Shown: positions 26,601 through 40,954 of the stretch, piece after piece
How positions within the stretch are numbered: the first letter of the stretch is position 1
Layout of the letters: each line of letters opens with the position of its first letter
NCBI GenBank assembly: GCA_930367205.1
Contig: OV884015.1
Coordinates: 3,100,001 to 3,164,000 of the forward strand
DNA: 64,000 nt
Direction of reading: 5' to 3'
Source of the DNA: Acanthosoma haemorrhoidale
Lineage: Eukaryota > Arthropoda > Insecta > Hemiptera > Acanthosomatidae
Made by a program: the position numbers and the translations under genes
Notes under the pieces: generated by a model
Databases searched by the model: none
Told to the model about the DNA's origin: nothing
Seen by the model: only the letters and a program-made list of their open reading frames with translations

Positions 26601-28262
26601 TTCATCTGTTGCAAGAATCCTCTCAAGTTGAAATATTTCTCACATTCACTCTCGTCCATGCTCCAATTTTTCCGCGTCAATCCCGAAGTGCCTCCTTGAA
26701 TCGATGGAACCGAATACAATAAATATAAATACTGTCACTACCAGTTCCATTTCCAGCGGATAGGGATTCGTTTTAGAGACGAAACTGCTGAAATCACCAC
26801 CCAACCAATGCCAACGTGATAAAGCAGATTGACCAGAATTATTTTCATTTACTTTAATGCACTTTACCTTCTTTACGAGGTGAAAAAGAAATACAATCTC
26901 CTTTAATCGGATTCAAAATGGCCGAGTTCAATGAATTCCCATTTTGGTGAATTAGTTCCATTTATTTTGTACATTGTGAAATGACTTTCAGTCTCCAATG
27001 GTGTTAATGGTAGAGGCTTTCTTTCACAGGATATTTGTCAACATTGTAGTGAATTCTTCCCCTTGAAGGATTTTTGTTAAAACCATGAAAAGTATTTACT
27101 TTACTAATTGAAGTGAAGACTGCAACTATACACTCATAGTTATCTAAAACGTTGCTTCGGTTAGCTGATGAGATATTAAACGAGCGATAAAGTGTCACAA
27201 GGAGATAGTGTCAGAACCTTTTAAGGACGCACAGACTAGGATAATGCATATATGTGATAAATTCCACGTTAATGACGTAAGTGGAATCCTGGTGAGCTTG
27301 TGGTTAGCGGAAGAAGAAGATATGTAAGCAGGTGACCGCTAACTGCGGTCTACCAACATTGCTAGATTCTAAATGTAGGGCCACATGGTTGATTACTATA
27401 AAGAAATTGGAATATGATGAACCCAATGACATTTAGAGTGGGTGAATATTCTTTGATTTTTCACTAAAGCTTTTGTTATTACGAGCTATTTAGTTGTAAG
27501 AAATACGAGGAGTGGACGTGAGGGTTTGGGATCCGTGAACACAAGAACACGCTCCACTGATCACGGCGCTAATACAAATGTTAAAGAGTGATTTGTGACC
27601 TGGCCCTTGTTCACAACACTATAGCAACACAATAGCACACAAACATTTTTTAATTACACTCTCTATTTTATTTTTATTTCTTCGTCCAAGCTGACCTTCG
27701 TAGGGTAGCTCCTACCGCTATCTGTATTTATCCGGAGTTGCGCAGGGTCAGGTGCTTAGTCTGTGCTGTTTGATATTTTATTCTGTCAGATAATTCTTGT
27801 TCTCTATATTCACGTATAGTTGCATATTAATTGATGATTTAATGCTAATGCAAACAATTTAAATAAATTCTGCCCCTTGAATATTAATGCTTTAGTAGAA
27901 GCTTTGCCGTATTTTCGTCAACTTAGAAGGGAAGTAATCTTAAGTAAGATTGAAGTACCCTCATATATCTATATGAATAAATAAATAAAGGATTCTACTG
28001 TCAACGTAATATGGGTCATTGTTTATTGTCTTCAAAATGTAAAAAATATAGTTTGAAAAAATGCTTCCTACTCACATTATCCACCACAAATATAATTTAT
28101 TTTATTTTCGATAGTCGCTGTTTTGGAAAGCTGCTACTGGGGGTGGCAGGCTTCTCATGCTTTAGAGGTTATCATGAAAGTATTAATGATTATTGTTGAT
28201 TATTTTACTATTGAATAAGTTTTGTACAACTTTGGCTTTAAGTGGTGAAGAGGTTGTTGAGA

Positions 28263-28266
<4 letters not shown>

Positions 28267-28312
<46 letters not shown>
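28267..28312. repeat. AG dinucleotide microsatellite
   Basis: About 23 uninterrupted AG dinucleotides in the dac intron. Confidence 0.96.
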
Positions 28313-28315
<3 letters not shown>

Positions 28316-31300
28316 TAATCGCTAGGTAGACTTGTGCGCCTGTCCATTCTAGACTGCTCACTTCCTCTCTTTCCTCTAATTGCCTCCTTTAATTGTTGCC
28401 TTTCTGTAATTTAATAATTAATTATTGTAAAATATTCGAGCTATGTTCCTATCGCTGTTTTAAAAGAACGCCGAATGTGTATATGCTAAGGAGATGTCAG
28501 GCCCGCGCCTTTGATAAAAAATTACGCGGTATAACAAGCGCTCAGTTACGGCCTCCAATTAACCAGCCCGTAATTGTGAGAGTCCGTTTTGAGCTTTGTA
28601 TCGAGCGACGTTTTTTCTCGTAATCACATTTCCAAGCCTGAAAAATGTTATTTAGGATTGTATCAACAAGTGATTATACAAAACAAAGAAGTAATCAGCA
28701 AAATAAACTCATTAAAGAACCATTCTGACCTGGTTAATTTTTTTAGGATGCTTTAATGGGGGTTTTGGTTTGCTAAAACAACGAAATGTTTCATGAGCGA
28801 ATGTGGGAAATAGCAGAGATTGAACAAATAAATAAATAATAATTAACACCGAAATAACAAATATACAAGCAGTATCAGGGAGTCTCTGTATCGAGTCGGC
28901 TGTTTGAGTGGCGTTCATCGCTTTATGGATTCTCTCGGGTAATGTAAGCCTATGAAGAACACGGACATGACGGCCATGATGGGTAAAACACCCAGCTATG
29001 TACCGATCCTACTGGATTTATGTTTGGTTAGAAAGAATTAATAATAAGGACGATTGATTGGGGAATTATAATTTAACATGTACACTGAGTGAGTGGCATA
29101 ATTACGCGATGTTTCGATCCTTGTTCCATTGCTAGTTCTTGTTCTCCCCAAATCTACCTTTGGTCAGTCGGCATCCTCTTACCGCCAGCATGATGGTTAC
29201 CTGGCCATGGTTGTCTTATTTCAGTATTTACTAACAAGTAGCTGTGTAGGTAATATCCTCTAAACCCCGGAATTGTTTATTTAAGCCATACAGCCATACA
29301 GAGGAAAAGATAACATTCTCATGGTATTTGGGCGGGCCACACGGTCTTTATAATATATATGTATATATATTTTTTTTGTGACCCCCTCAATTGATGGTTG
29401 GTCCTGATTCGGTCCAAAAGCATTGGATCCTTACTACAGCTGTTCAATAGGCAATTTCTTAGTATTCCGTTCGGGCCCGTCTCTTGTCTCTAGTTGCTCT
29501 AATTACCCTCGTCCAAAGATAATTCCCGAATCTGCTCTCCTTTGAAGCCGACCCGACCCTAGCGGTCATAGGCCCAATACAAATTACATCTGACTTAGCG
29601 TATCCTCCACGGATTACCATCTACCCAACATTCCACCTAATTATTCCTTAGCGGCCATAGAAACTCTTCGCTAATGGTCCCCTTGTCATAGGGTTAGATA
29701 CACATTTGAATAGTAAGAGTCTTGAGAGGGCCAGGCGATGGATGCCACACTCTCTTTGATGAAACTCCGATAATTGGCCGATCTGCAATGCATTTGAGTG
29801 GTTAGTATTGTAATTAGCTTTCTCCCCCAATCCTTTTTGGGGCATTTACACATTAACTATTTACAAGTTCATTCTTTAATAAAATGGGCAAATTAGTTTA
29901 TTATTTATTTGAAACCTGTTGACACATATGGAGAAGATTAGTGGTTTGTAGGATTTTGTCTGAAAGTCAGTCACCACATTATTCAAAACGGCTACCAGAC
30001 TGTTTTCTGATGGCTGTTGGTGATTCGCCTATACGCTGCAAATTTTGTAACGAGTTTCCATTTAATTACTTGACTACAGCCGAAGTATTTTCAACTCCAT
30101 GAAATGAAGTTATGGGTTAGTAATTAATTACTTGATATTTTACACTCATATTGAGTAGGGTATCAAATTAAACATCTCTATTTGTCCTGATTAGCATTGT
30201 CAAACATATGATTACCTAACCTCAACTGGTGATTTTTGGAGGCATACTATTATGCCTGGTAGTTTTATTTGACGATACTAAAAATAATTATTATAAAAAG
30301 TCCAGGGGATAGTAATAAGTGACATAGTCAGTCAATTACTGTGTAATGAAAAAATAACTTTTATTCCTTGTATATTGCCTATGACCTCATACTAAAGGTA
30401 TTGTGCTGATTACCATGTAAGGGATTATTACACTGTAAATAAAAATACAAAACATGAAATCAAAATAATGACAATTTAAATATATACATAAAGCAGTTTT
30501 GACCGTGGTTACAAATTGGGCGAAAAGCAGAAAGAAACAAACCGGTACCTTGAACACTTCTCTCTCTCTCCTCACCTCGATACGTTTTAGTCCGGCGTTG
30601 TCAGACCCCACACCTTCTTAGTGGGAATCTCTGCCTTCGCCTCGCTAAAACTAGCACCTCGTTGGGAGAGACCTCTCCCTCGCGGACGGCGGTTGCCGTG
30701 GCCCTCAAAACTTACCGAGTTGCGTCTCTCACGGCAATCCAGTCTGCTTCTCTTCCAGTTCACACTCGCCTTTGGGATACGGACGGTTTTCGACTACCAT
30801 TAGATACCGTGTGTGAATTCGTGGTCATTCCAAGACCACATAAACTACCTATAAACCTACCCTGTTCCTCTTCTCCTGAAGATATTGCTTTGTCGGGGCA
30901 CACACCTTCTAAAGATCTTATGGAGTCAGATCAAAACGAACTAGGCTCCCCGCCGTTTAGGTCGGCAGCCAGGGTGAAAGACCACAGGTCCACCCGCCTT
31001 ATCTCTTTCTTGGCGCTCGCTGGACGGCGGCTAAGAGGTTGTAGCGACCCTAGCGGCGGGCGTCTCCTTCCCACCTTGGTGATACTTAGTTATCTGCCCC
31101 CGACAATGATATGAAGTTTTTATTGCCGAAATGGACGACTCAACCTATGTTACCTACCATTGTACAGTTAATGAAGCACTTGTGGTTCCCCCTCTCGTTT
31201 GCATACCTGCGGAGGAATAAAAAATGTTGTCTAATTAAATGTGAACTCCTGCGGAACAGCTGTTCCTATGCAAATACCACTAACTGTTCTTCACAACTAC

Positions 31301-32945
31301 TTCATAAGCCAGCTAATGGCCACTTCGTCGGTGCATCCTCGCTCCTTCCTCTAAGATTAATCTTCTGGCAAAGGTAATCGCACTTCTGCTCAACAGCTGG
31401 TGACGCCTCCCATTTCTTTTAATATCCACCTTCTGCAGTTTGTTAATTTCTCATAGAGGATGTTACGGCTTTAAAGAATGGTACAAATGTCAGCTCTCAG
31501 TGTTGCGATGAGTAAGCTATCCAATCCTAAGACTCAAATAGGCCCTGGGGGTCGGTTCCTTTCAGCCCATTTACCGAAATGGTTATTCCTAAGACATGCT
31601 GAACATACATGTCCGTTCTCTATGTAGCCAACATTTTTAGTCAAATACCTACAGGCTCTGCAGTTTTAATTCGGTGGCTTGAACAATCAATCAAATGACC
31701 AGTCTTTAAATAATAAAAATTAAGTGCTAAAAACATGCGATGAGCGTTAATAGCCACCTAGCCAGAGCTTACTTTAGAATGCATGTCATATTATATATAT
31801 CTGGAAATTATTGCTGGAGTCCATCCAGTAGAAAAAAATCAAATATTACACATTGTAAATACAAATGATGTTAAACGACGACCTTTAGTGATGAAGGATG
31901 ATGGGTACTAGTCATTTATTCTAATAAAAAGTGCTCTGTGTGAATGAAAATAGGAGCCACACGTAAATAGTAAGACAGACGTGTCAAGCAGGGAGAGGTT
32001 CATTGGAGGGAAAGATAGGCAATTTGAGGCTCAAAGCGATAGTTGAAAGTGTACTGTATGAACTTAACCACCAAACAGTGACTCGCGGTGAGAAATGGGA
32101 GAAAGGAGGAGTCCATCTGTATGCAGACTGGGAAGGATTATTGACTGAACAAATAGACCCTGGGAGGGGAGTGACAAATGTTGTTGCGGCGGAACGTGAT
32201 TCACTGTCGGCTGTAATCTGTGCAAGAGGCAGGGGTGAGGGAGGCCAATCTTCCGATCTTCTTGCCAACCTGTTGACGTCACACTGTTGACGGCTTCTCA
32301 CACTCTCCCAGGATTCTTAGGACAGCACAATCGTTTTATTTTCACCTCGTCCTCTGTCGACTCTACCGGAGCATGCTATTAGAGTAGTAAATAGCAAACA
32401 ATTCTCTTGGCTTCATCACAAAAACTAATTTTTAGTTTAATTCTAATCCACCTTCTCGTTATAAAATGACTTATGAGCATTTTTTCGATTCATAAATAGC
32501 AATTTTTTTATTCCATAGAAAACATTCAGCCACCAGTGGACTCTCACCACTGTACCGTAACAATCAACCTCCACCGATGATTCCCAAGCTCCTTACTCCA
32601 CACCACCTTCAAGCAGGTCCTCCTTTTTCAAGGATCCGATCACCCTAAATATTTTATATTTATCCCTCATCCGAAAATTCTAACTAGAGAGCTTAGAAAA
32701 AAACAAAAAAAAACAAAAAATACATACAAAACATTACACATAAATCAAAGCAACTGTCAAATAAAGAATCCATGAAACCACATGTCTTACTAACTAGTAG
32801 TTCCAAGCCAAATTTCCAACATCCAAACGGCTTTATATTGTTTTTCAATAAATCAAGTACTACTTTAGTGTGAAACTGTTAAAAAATATTTTATATTTTA
32901 AACATAGTGCAATTGCGCACTATGGTTTCTCTTCAGCACATTTAA

Positions 32946-32987
32946 GGGAGAACCCTTCAAACCCATGGGAGAACCCTTCAAACCCAT
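32946..32987. repeat. 21-bp tandem duplication (two copies)
   Basis: The 21-bp segment starting GGGAGAACCCTTCAAACCCA is repeated once without change, at 32946 and 32967. Confidence 0.94.
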
Positions 32988-35900
32988 GATCCATTAAAGG
33001 AAAAATAATGTTTCGGACTCCAAGTGTGGCATCTAATCCAAACTTGAAGAGAGTGGCTATGAAATAGTTTCTGCCTCGTAAGGTGTAGTAACTGACTTAT
33101 AGCTGACCTCCCAGTCTAACCTGCCTCAAACATCATTAATCTCACACTAACAACTAATATTTATGTTTCATACTCACCTTTATCACTTATACTCATCGAA
33201 TCCTAGTCAAATGGACCACTTTAAGTATGTCTGCTATTTCAATATCAAATAATGGTTGAAGCCATAACGGGAAGGCTTTACCTTCAAAAAGTTTCTTATA
33301 AGTCGTATTAGCATGCTTGGTTATACGTCATATAGACCATAGGGGTAATTAAATTTCATTTTAGCTAAAATTCAGCAATAGGACAATGCAAAAAATAAAC
33401 AATATTTATTCAAAGTGATTCCTCTCCACGGTTGAGGACTACTAGGAGGATTGTTGAAATTATTTTCAGAATATATGGTTGTTGTGAAAAAAAGTTGAGC
33501 CCTGGCTATCCTTCCATTGAAGTGATGAAGCGTGGTGAGGAATGATGCAACTTCGTGATTTCGCATACACTCAGCAGGAATTAGAAACTGGAACATATCT
33601 TTGCCACCGTTTCTCAACAGTATTCCCCACTGTAGCTTTCTCATGTACACGCGATTCTGTCTAGAAAATAATTATAAAAACCTTGTTAAAAAGATTTTTC
33701 CGGGCAGCAATAGTTGGGAGGAAATGAACGGCACAGTAGCTAATATGATCTTTTGTTTAATAGCACATCTGAGATAATTAGAACTAGAATATTACCTTTT
33801 AATTATTTGGTCTTACATTCCTTTAGGTGTATATATATTGTCATTATTTCTGCCCCAGACATCATTGACAGACTGACTCGGTAATGCCCATGACCTGGAG
33901 CCATATGGAGCCCTGGAGCTTGGAACAAGGAGACTGCTCTATGGAACAGATTCCTTTGTCTTCTCAAGGGTGGCAAGGTGCTCTTGGAGAAAGAATAGAG
34001 AGGATCCAAGGTTCCAGAGTCTATTGCCAGCGGTATCGATGAAGTGAGCATTGGACGCAGCCTCGTATTATTTTCCCCGATATCATTCTCCAACTTATTC
34101 AGGCAATTATTTTCTTTTATATTTTGTAGCCGGCAACATGTCGGCTCCTCCGGATGGTACCCAGACATCACTAACCCGTGAGAATGTCTTTATTGTACCT
34201 AAAGTGTATATAGTGAACAGATTAATTGGTTGATGTGGTCCCTTTGTCGAAAATTGTTCGGTATTTTTAACGACTGTTTAATACTAGACTCAAGTACTTG
34301 TTACCATAACCTTTGAGTTTTGCTGTAAATAACTAAAATGCTATCGTAAAGGCGATTAAAACTTTTGCTATTTCTATAGTTCATTTTCAAGGCTTGAATG
34401 TTTCACTCACTATGAGCAGGATGAGAACGCATAAATAATATTAAATAGGCCCTCAGCTAATTTTTTGTTTTAAAGTTATGAAAGGAAATTTGTAGTTGTT
34501 GCCTGACAGTTGAGATAGTTTGGATTGGAAATGCGATTGCTTGAATGTACAGTGTCTGCCTTAGGTTAGAGATTGTGCGAATGAAGCTGCCAATGAACAG
34601 CGATCGCGCAGCTCATACCATCTGGCAAGCCGCAAATCCACATGCCAATTAAGATGGCCTAAGACAAAGCCCTCTTAATCTAAACAACATTGTTCTCCAC
34701 TCCTTATCACAGATCTCTCTCCTTAAACGTTTCTACGGCTTTGTTTCATTGCTCTGCTTCTATTTGTTTCTTTTTTTCCTTTCTCTTATTTGTTTTCTTT
34801 ATTTCCCAGAGGCCCTCGTAGTTAATCAGAGGCAGACAATGGGGAAGCCTATTGTGCGCACTCTTGCGGAGTGGCCGTTATACAATGATACCGCCACGTA
34901 CGGCTCTGATCCGGGCGAGCTACGTTTTTACCGCCTATCGCCTGTCCATCTTTCCTTATCTGTGGGCAAAGTCTATCGGCCGAGGCACGAACCTCCCTTG
35001 TCTGTCAGCCTGTTACTAATGCTAGCTAATCTCTGCCCACGCACAATCCCTTTTTTCTTTCTATACAATCCTTACAAAAAATAAATAAAACACGTCTCTT
35101 ACGAATTCAATCAATAACTTCTTATTCTTTCCTTGTTCATTTGTAATAATTAATTATTGAAATCCCGTCAGTATATGGTTTTATTTTCATGGAAACGCTC
35201 TGGTTAGAGAAAATATGCTTTTAAGCAAAAGAAAAAGAAATGAGTCAAGTAGGCAGTGAATTGTTTTTCTAACACTCCATAGCACTTTGTCACCATGGCA
35301 ACAGCTCATTTATATTAAAACAATTCTTGTAATAGTAGTCCAACATATTCGTCATCATCTCGTATAGGTTTTTAACTTCAACTTTACCTAAAACTGTAAA
35401 CTCGATTTTAATGATAATATTGGTATTTTGTGTAATCACAGATCCAAAATAAAAAAAAAATATTATAGCTAATAAATTACAAGATCTTTAATTGTATACC
35501 CTACTCACTATGAAACAAAATATTTTCTTTGTTTATTATTGAGAAATAAATTAATTAATAAGGTAGCAATGGTGTTTATACAGTTCCATATCAAATAGAA
35601 TCTTATCAAGAAATTTCATTTTCTTTAGACGAACAGGGGTCTCACAATGGAATAGTTGGATCTGTGAAAACTAATGTTGACTGGTTTTGGTGAAAAAAAT
35701 ACCAAATAGTTAAGATATTGAAAAAAAAAACACTAGCTAAATCTGTTGGAATGAGTGCGATTTTTGTTGGATCATACGACATCACAACAATAAAGAGGGT
35801 CTGGCATTTGTGAAAGTTCTGTTATTTTTCAATTTTGAAACCATGACTGAAGCTATACAGCGAACAAGTGCTGCATAAGCACAGTTAGACTAGGACTGGA

Positions 35901-38900
35901 TACGGCAGGAGCACATCCCTCACATACAGGCCTATGATTAGATAGGCTGGACTCGACTGGAGAAGACCATGTTCCAGATGCAGACTCGCTAAAACCCTAA
36001 TTGGAGGGAATCGAGGCGGCCCAGAGGACTGGAGATCTCTTATGTTGCAAATACACCAATCACAAACGCACAAGTGAGTTATTTACAGCTATGCTATTAC
36101 CTCTGCCCAGGTAACGCACGCTCAGCTCTCACGATCTCTGCTCATCTGCCCGAGCTACAGCATGGAATCCATTCAGTTCACTTTGTAGAGGCTGTGGCCG
36201 CCACACAATATAGTCTATCCAACTATCATATACATTTAACACCTGCTCAAATATTGAGAGGTCTACTGTTGCCTCTCTAAAACTTTATTTTATTGCAGTA
36301 TCTGTGGGTTTATTTTTGAATTATGCTATGTCATAAGTAATGAGCTCTTAACCATTGGCAAAACTTTACGATCTCAAATCTCCGATAGCTCCAGAGGTGT
36401 TAAAACTTGGCTTATCGAAAAACTAATGAGCTCATATCATGGAGTTGTGTAAAATATATTTTAAATTACAGGTGTACTGAACCACTTTTACAAACGATTC
36501 TCTTACCTGTTTGACGATAGAACCTTCCCCTTCCAGCTGGGCTATGTATGGTCGGCAGTATGCTCTAATCATTTGGTATTACATTTTCAGACGATGGAAA
36601 CTCCCCCCTTTCCACTAAATTAATAAACACTCCTCGTTGAGAAATAATCTACTTAAACGTTCTAAAGCTGACAACTAGATTAGGAGAAATAAATTAAAAA
36701 AAGGCCGAAGTAAGATTTATTTTTTGTAGGATTGAGTTGACAGTGAGCGGAAGGACCGAGATCGACTGTGGATGTGAGTGATGAAGACATCAATTTATAT
36801 CCTGTTGATGGATTCAATTATCCCGCGGGATCGTCAGGTTGTCAGCCTGACGTCTAACCGGGTTTAAGTTCGGTTGTTCCCTGGCCCACTGACGTCATTA
36901 GAACGTGCCACGGCTTCCTCGATCGCCCCGGCTAACGTTTTTCAGATGTTATTAGATATACCGTTGTGTGGATGATATTCGATTTGGTTCGATTCCGGCA
37001 CGGAGGGACAGATCACAACTGGAGGATCCACAAAATTAACTCCATCCCTGGTTAGGCAACAGAGCTATTTTGTAAATAACCTCCTCTTTGGGAGCCCAAA
37101 TATATAGCAATTTATTTCTTAGAACTATTAATTGGTTATATTTTACATGTGCTAAATGCACATAGTTTCCGAACTCCACAACACCCATAGACTAGAAACT
37201 ATATTTACTACATTAAAATAAACAAACAGAAAAGAAAAATACAACTACAATACTAGCGGTCCTTAAAAAACAAGTAATGCCTATATGCGCACTACTTTTT
37301 ACTAAATTAACGTTGCTACACTTACATTTTTCAAGAAACCTTTGAACGCTTCCTTTTATTATTTTATAAATAAATTCAATGTCAACGGGATAGATCAAAT
37401 AAATTATGCCGTCGGGACATGATAGTACGCCTATTTGAAATGTTTATCATTCTTAGAAATCTATTCTGTTTTCTCTTCGGATTAAGGAAGTTACAAGTCC
37501 AAGCATATAGCCTGTAGAGGTATGACAACTATTGTTTCATATTTAACACCTTTCTCAAAAGAATGGATGGAATGAGCAATGAGACAACAGCCCTTGCGCT
37601 TATAATATTGACCTGAGGTGTAAAGGCTAAGTCTCGGACCGTTTAAGTTCAGTATTTCCTTGAGTCCTTAAAGGCAATAGAGTTGACAGAGGTTACGATA
37701 TCGCACATTTATCTAATGAAGCAAAATTACGAAATCATTACTAAGCATTTCTCAACTCTTAGCAAACTGCCAATCACTAGCCTTAAGTTGACATCTGCTC
37801 ATTTTTCTGTGACCACCACATCTGAGTGAATTTGAAAATTCATGAAAAATACACTGATGAATAAGCGCAGCCTGCTGCTCCGGAAACTTTCTGTAGTATT
37901 TATTTAGCAATTTAACTAAGCTTTGCTCAGTCAGATTATGTAGACTTTTATAGGAAAGATGAAGTTAGACACACTAGGTGCTTATGTACTTTATGATAAC
38001 TGCGTATAATTAATAAATTTAAAACTGATTGTTATGATCTTAGAAGCCGTGGAGAGGATTTAATGATAGGCTGACCCTAAGGATAGCCCTCAATACTTCT
38101 CCCGGATAAGAACTGAAGCACCTACTCGGGATAATCCAGGACACATTTCCATTCGGGATTAATCAGAAGGTGTTTAAGGACACGGCTCTTTCGGGAGCCT
38201 TTACATCTACACCTGGGCGTTGATTAAATTCACCGCCAAACCATGTCCCCCTAGTCGATAATTGTCTATTTAGCCTTTCTCTTTCGAAACCAGACGAATA
38301 TATTATTTAATAGTAAATGAACCATTATCATCTATAGGCCGGGCAGAAATGCCGACCGCTTAACTAATTTGTGCTTGGACCACAAACCTAATTACCACTT
38401 TTTATCGTAATAACTGTTTTATAGACCACCCGACAATGCCGAGCCAAACTAACATGTCGTTAATAATACCTGGGCACCTTCCGGTCTAATTGTAATACAT
38501 TTTACCAACAAAACATATACATATATTACAGTAGTTTTAAATTTAACTTAAACATTCAGTTACAGGACATCACAAATGAAGTACATGGGGGATTTGTTTT
38601 AGTCAATCGAACTTTGACCAATTGTGTCTCTGGCATTTTTCAAATCCGTCAGATAGTAAATTAGTCAAACCTGTTAGAAGTTTTTATATTTCATATTCTC
38701 TGAAAAGATACATAACCCTAATGTTGACAAAATAAACTTGTCTGGAATATGCCAGGGTGAGATGAAAGAATTAGAAACTGGATCAAAAAGTGTAATTCAT
38801 CAAGTCTGGAGGTTTTAAGGTAAACCATTTAAGGTTAAGTCATTCTTTCAAAAGTGATGAATTAAAGTATTTTTACCCAGACTATATGTTCTATATTGAA

Positions 38901-40402
38901 ATGTAGGTAGGTAGGTTGAAAGGTTATTTATAATGATAAAGTTCAGTCCAGAATACACTATAAATTAGCTTTTGCAGCATTTTCAATTTATAATCAAATG
39001 TGACAATTACATTTGAAAACTCGGATTTTAGTTCACTTATTTTAGAAAAAAATATCAACACAATATGGACTTTTGAAGGAAACTTAGAATTTTTATATTC
39101 AATTTCAAAATTAGCTTTATTTACTATGAAATAAAATTATTGTTATTACTATGAATGAGATACTAATGTAGGGAATTAGTTGCGATTTTGGCAAATATGT
39201 TATTGGAATTGCATGAAGTGGGCAGTTTATGGGGCTGTAGAGCGTTAAATAATAAAGTGATATAGATTTAGAATATTTTCCAAATTGTGGTATTTCCTTG
39301 TAGAATGTGGAGTTAGCCTAGATCCTCGACTAGGAAGACAGAGCAAGTATTCGCCCATCGATCGGAGAGAGAAGCCAAACCCGACAGTGACTGATCCCCT
39401 CACCGCCGTACCCCGATCCATCAGGAGTCTGTTTGGTCTCCGTGACCAGGCATCCATTGGTCTTATCTTGAGGAGGCACCATTTAATTGTCAGACTAATG
39501 TATGTTAATGGACGTCCACTCTAGGGATTACTGTGATTAGTCTTCGGGGAGTAGAGGACTCTTGGAAGATGTCTTGGAGAGTCCCTAACCATCTATCTGT
39601 ATCCGCAGGACACGCACCCTCCACCTCCCATTAAGGGCCTGCATGTTTAATCAGAACCCAAGAGGACCACGAACAAAGGATAATCACGTGTGCTCGCCTT
39701 CACGTGTGAGACCTCGTCCACATATAATTCATTAGAGCAGACTCACGTCATCTTCTCCCGTGTCATTATGTCCGCTAATTGCTCTTGTCCGTCCTGTAGT
39801 CACTGCCTTCTTTCATCTTTTTTAGGGGGCGTTCCTTCTAGCTCGCTGCTTCGTCTAAACACCAACACACTTCCCAATAGTTCTTAATTAAACATTGTCT
39901 ACCCTTCCTCGCGTGTTTTCTCCTAAACAATACATTTAATGTATGGATACCAAGGGAAAGAATGTTAAAGATACAAGTGCCAACTGAATGGAACATGAAC
40001 GAGTGGTCTGTGTAACACTTTGCCTTTGAATAGCCCAAACAATGTAAATATAAAATTTCAACATAATGAAAGTTTGTCGTTTTCAATAATGACACATCTG
40101 GACATCGCAGACTAACGTACTCCTTGCTCGAGCACTTATCCTGCACTTTTTGGATGCAATTAATCCTGTAGTCCTCCACATTACAACTGTAACCTGTTAT
40201 CAATAGTATGTTGTGGTTTGAACTAGGACAAATATTTAGTATAACATCCCCGAACAATATTTTTAAATGTACCCCTAGCCTACTTTTTCGTCAGTCTGAG
40301 ATTGCATTCTCGATTATTATGTACCTATATAAATGCTATGTAACATTTAATTGAAAAAAAAAATTTTACATCATGCATCATATATCTACTATATAATCAT
40401 TC

Positions 40403-40465
40403 AACCTTGTTTTTGTTTTATAGAAACATTTTACTGGATTGCCGTCGAGAAACAAAAACAAGGTT
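40403..40465. repeat. Perfect 16-bp inverted repeat with 31-nt loop
   Basis: AACCTTGTTTTTGTTT at 40403-40418 is the exact reverse complement of AAACAAAAACAAGGTT at 40450-40465. RNA from either strand could form a 16-bp stem with a 31-nt loop. It lies about 310 bp upstream of a dac exon and overlaps a candidate 39-nt microexon, so the stem would mask that exon's splice sites. A decayed small inverted-repeat element is the alternative. Confidence 0.85.
40424..40462 (+). CDS. Candidate 39-nt dac microexon
   Basis: TTTTGTTTTATAG ends at 40423 and a GT (GTTAGC) starts at 40463. The enclosed 39 nt is symmetric in phase 1, like the flanking dac exons, and open: it would add 13 residues (ETFYWIAVEKQKQ) before the Asp that starts the next exon. 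The donor is weak compared with the GTRAGT consensus. Joining this segment directly to the 21999-22055 candidate would create a TAA at the junction, so at most one of the two could be used in one message. The segment overlaps the inverted repeat at 40403-40465. Low confidence. Confidence 0.2.
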
Positions 40466-40773
40466 AGCTAATTTTTTTTCTAATTTAATAATAATTATTA
40501 GTCCGAGGGGTTTTTCTTTTATTATCTTTTAATACCGGAGCTAGTAAGATAGTATAGAATAAATCTTCTGATAATAATAATTCTATAATATCTAACGTAA
40601 TCCCCAATAGCTATTAAATGAAAACATGGCACGGGCAACTATGATCCTTGTGGTTCAAAGAATGAACTATGAAGAACCACGGTTCAATTGACGCCAATGG
40701 TACAATTTTCCCTTTAAATTCCTTTATCCTTTATGACTTGTATGTTAATGTCCATGCTTCCTCTATGTTTCAG

Positions 40774-40954
40774 ACGCCCCCAGACTGGAGAAGTCCCCGC
40801 TGCTTGCGAACGGGTACAATCATCCACCGACACACCTCAACCACATGCAGTTCATGCAGCTGAACCACCCGGGTGCGGGGCACACCGCCATCCTCAACCC
40901 ACAGTTGCAGCACCACCTCATCAAGCCACCTCCACCCATGGATGCTCTGTCGAG
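40774..40954 (+). CDS. dachshund internal exon (APRLEKSPLLANGYNHPPTH ... PPPPMDALS)
   Basis: This exon encodes the linker block typical of insect Dac: EKSPLLANGYNHPPTHLNHM, then QFMQLNHPGAGHTAILNPQL, then HHLIKPPPPMDALS. The acceptor is TATGTTTCAG ending at 40773 and the donor is GAG|GTAACT at 40954/40955. The length is 181 nt: two bases completing an Asp codon, 59 whole codons, and the first two bases (AG) of an Arg codon. It joins in phase to the exon ending at 18784 and to the exon starting at 52137. It is rich in His, Asn, Leu and Pro, as in other Dac linkers, and has no catalytic motif. ATG frames overlapping the exon are in other reading frames and are artefacts. Confidence 0.95.

Larger units (their letters stand above)
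22056..40773. other. dac intron, main 3' part
   Basis: About 18.7 kb without a recognised gene. Visible content: eight C at 22213-22220, a GC-rich island at 22960-23340, a 31-bp duplication at 23553-23614, a mixed-composition block at 24400-24670 rich in TAAT cores, an AG microsatellite at 28267-28312, a 150-codon open frame without ATG at 30662-31114, a 21-bp duplication at 32946-32987, and mixed-composition blocks at 34550-35020, 36730-37010 and 38040-38300 that resemble conserved regulatory DNA. A 16-bp inverted repeat and candidate microexon lie at 40403-40465. Other open frames are short and look like chance. Confidence 0.7.

Noticed and set aside
31984..32301. Overlapping ~100-codon frames on both strands
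   Set aside because: The + frame starts at TTG, no domains are recognised, and dual openness suggests low stop-codon density by composition rather than a gene.
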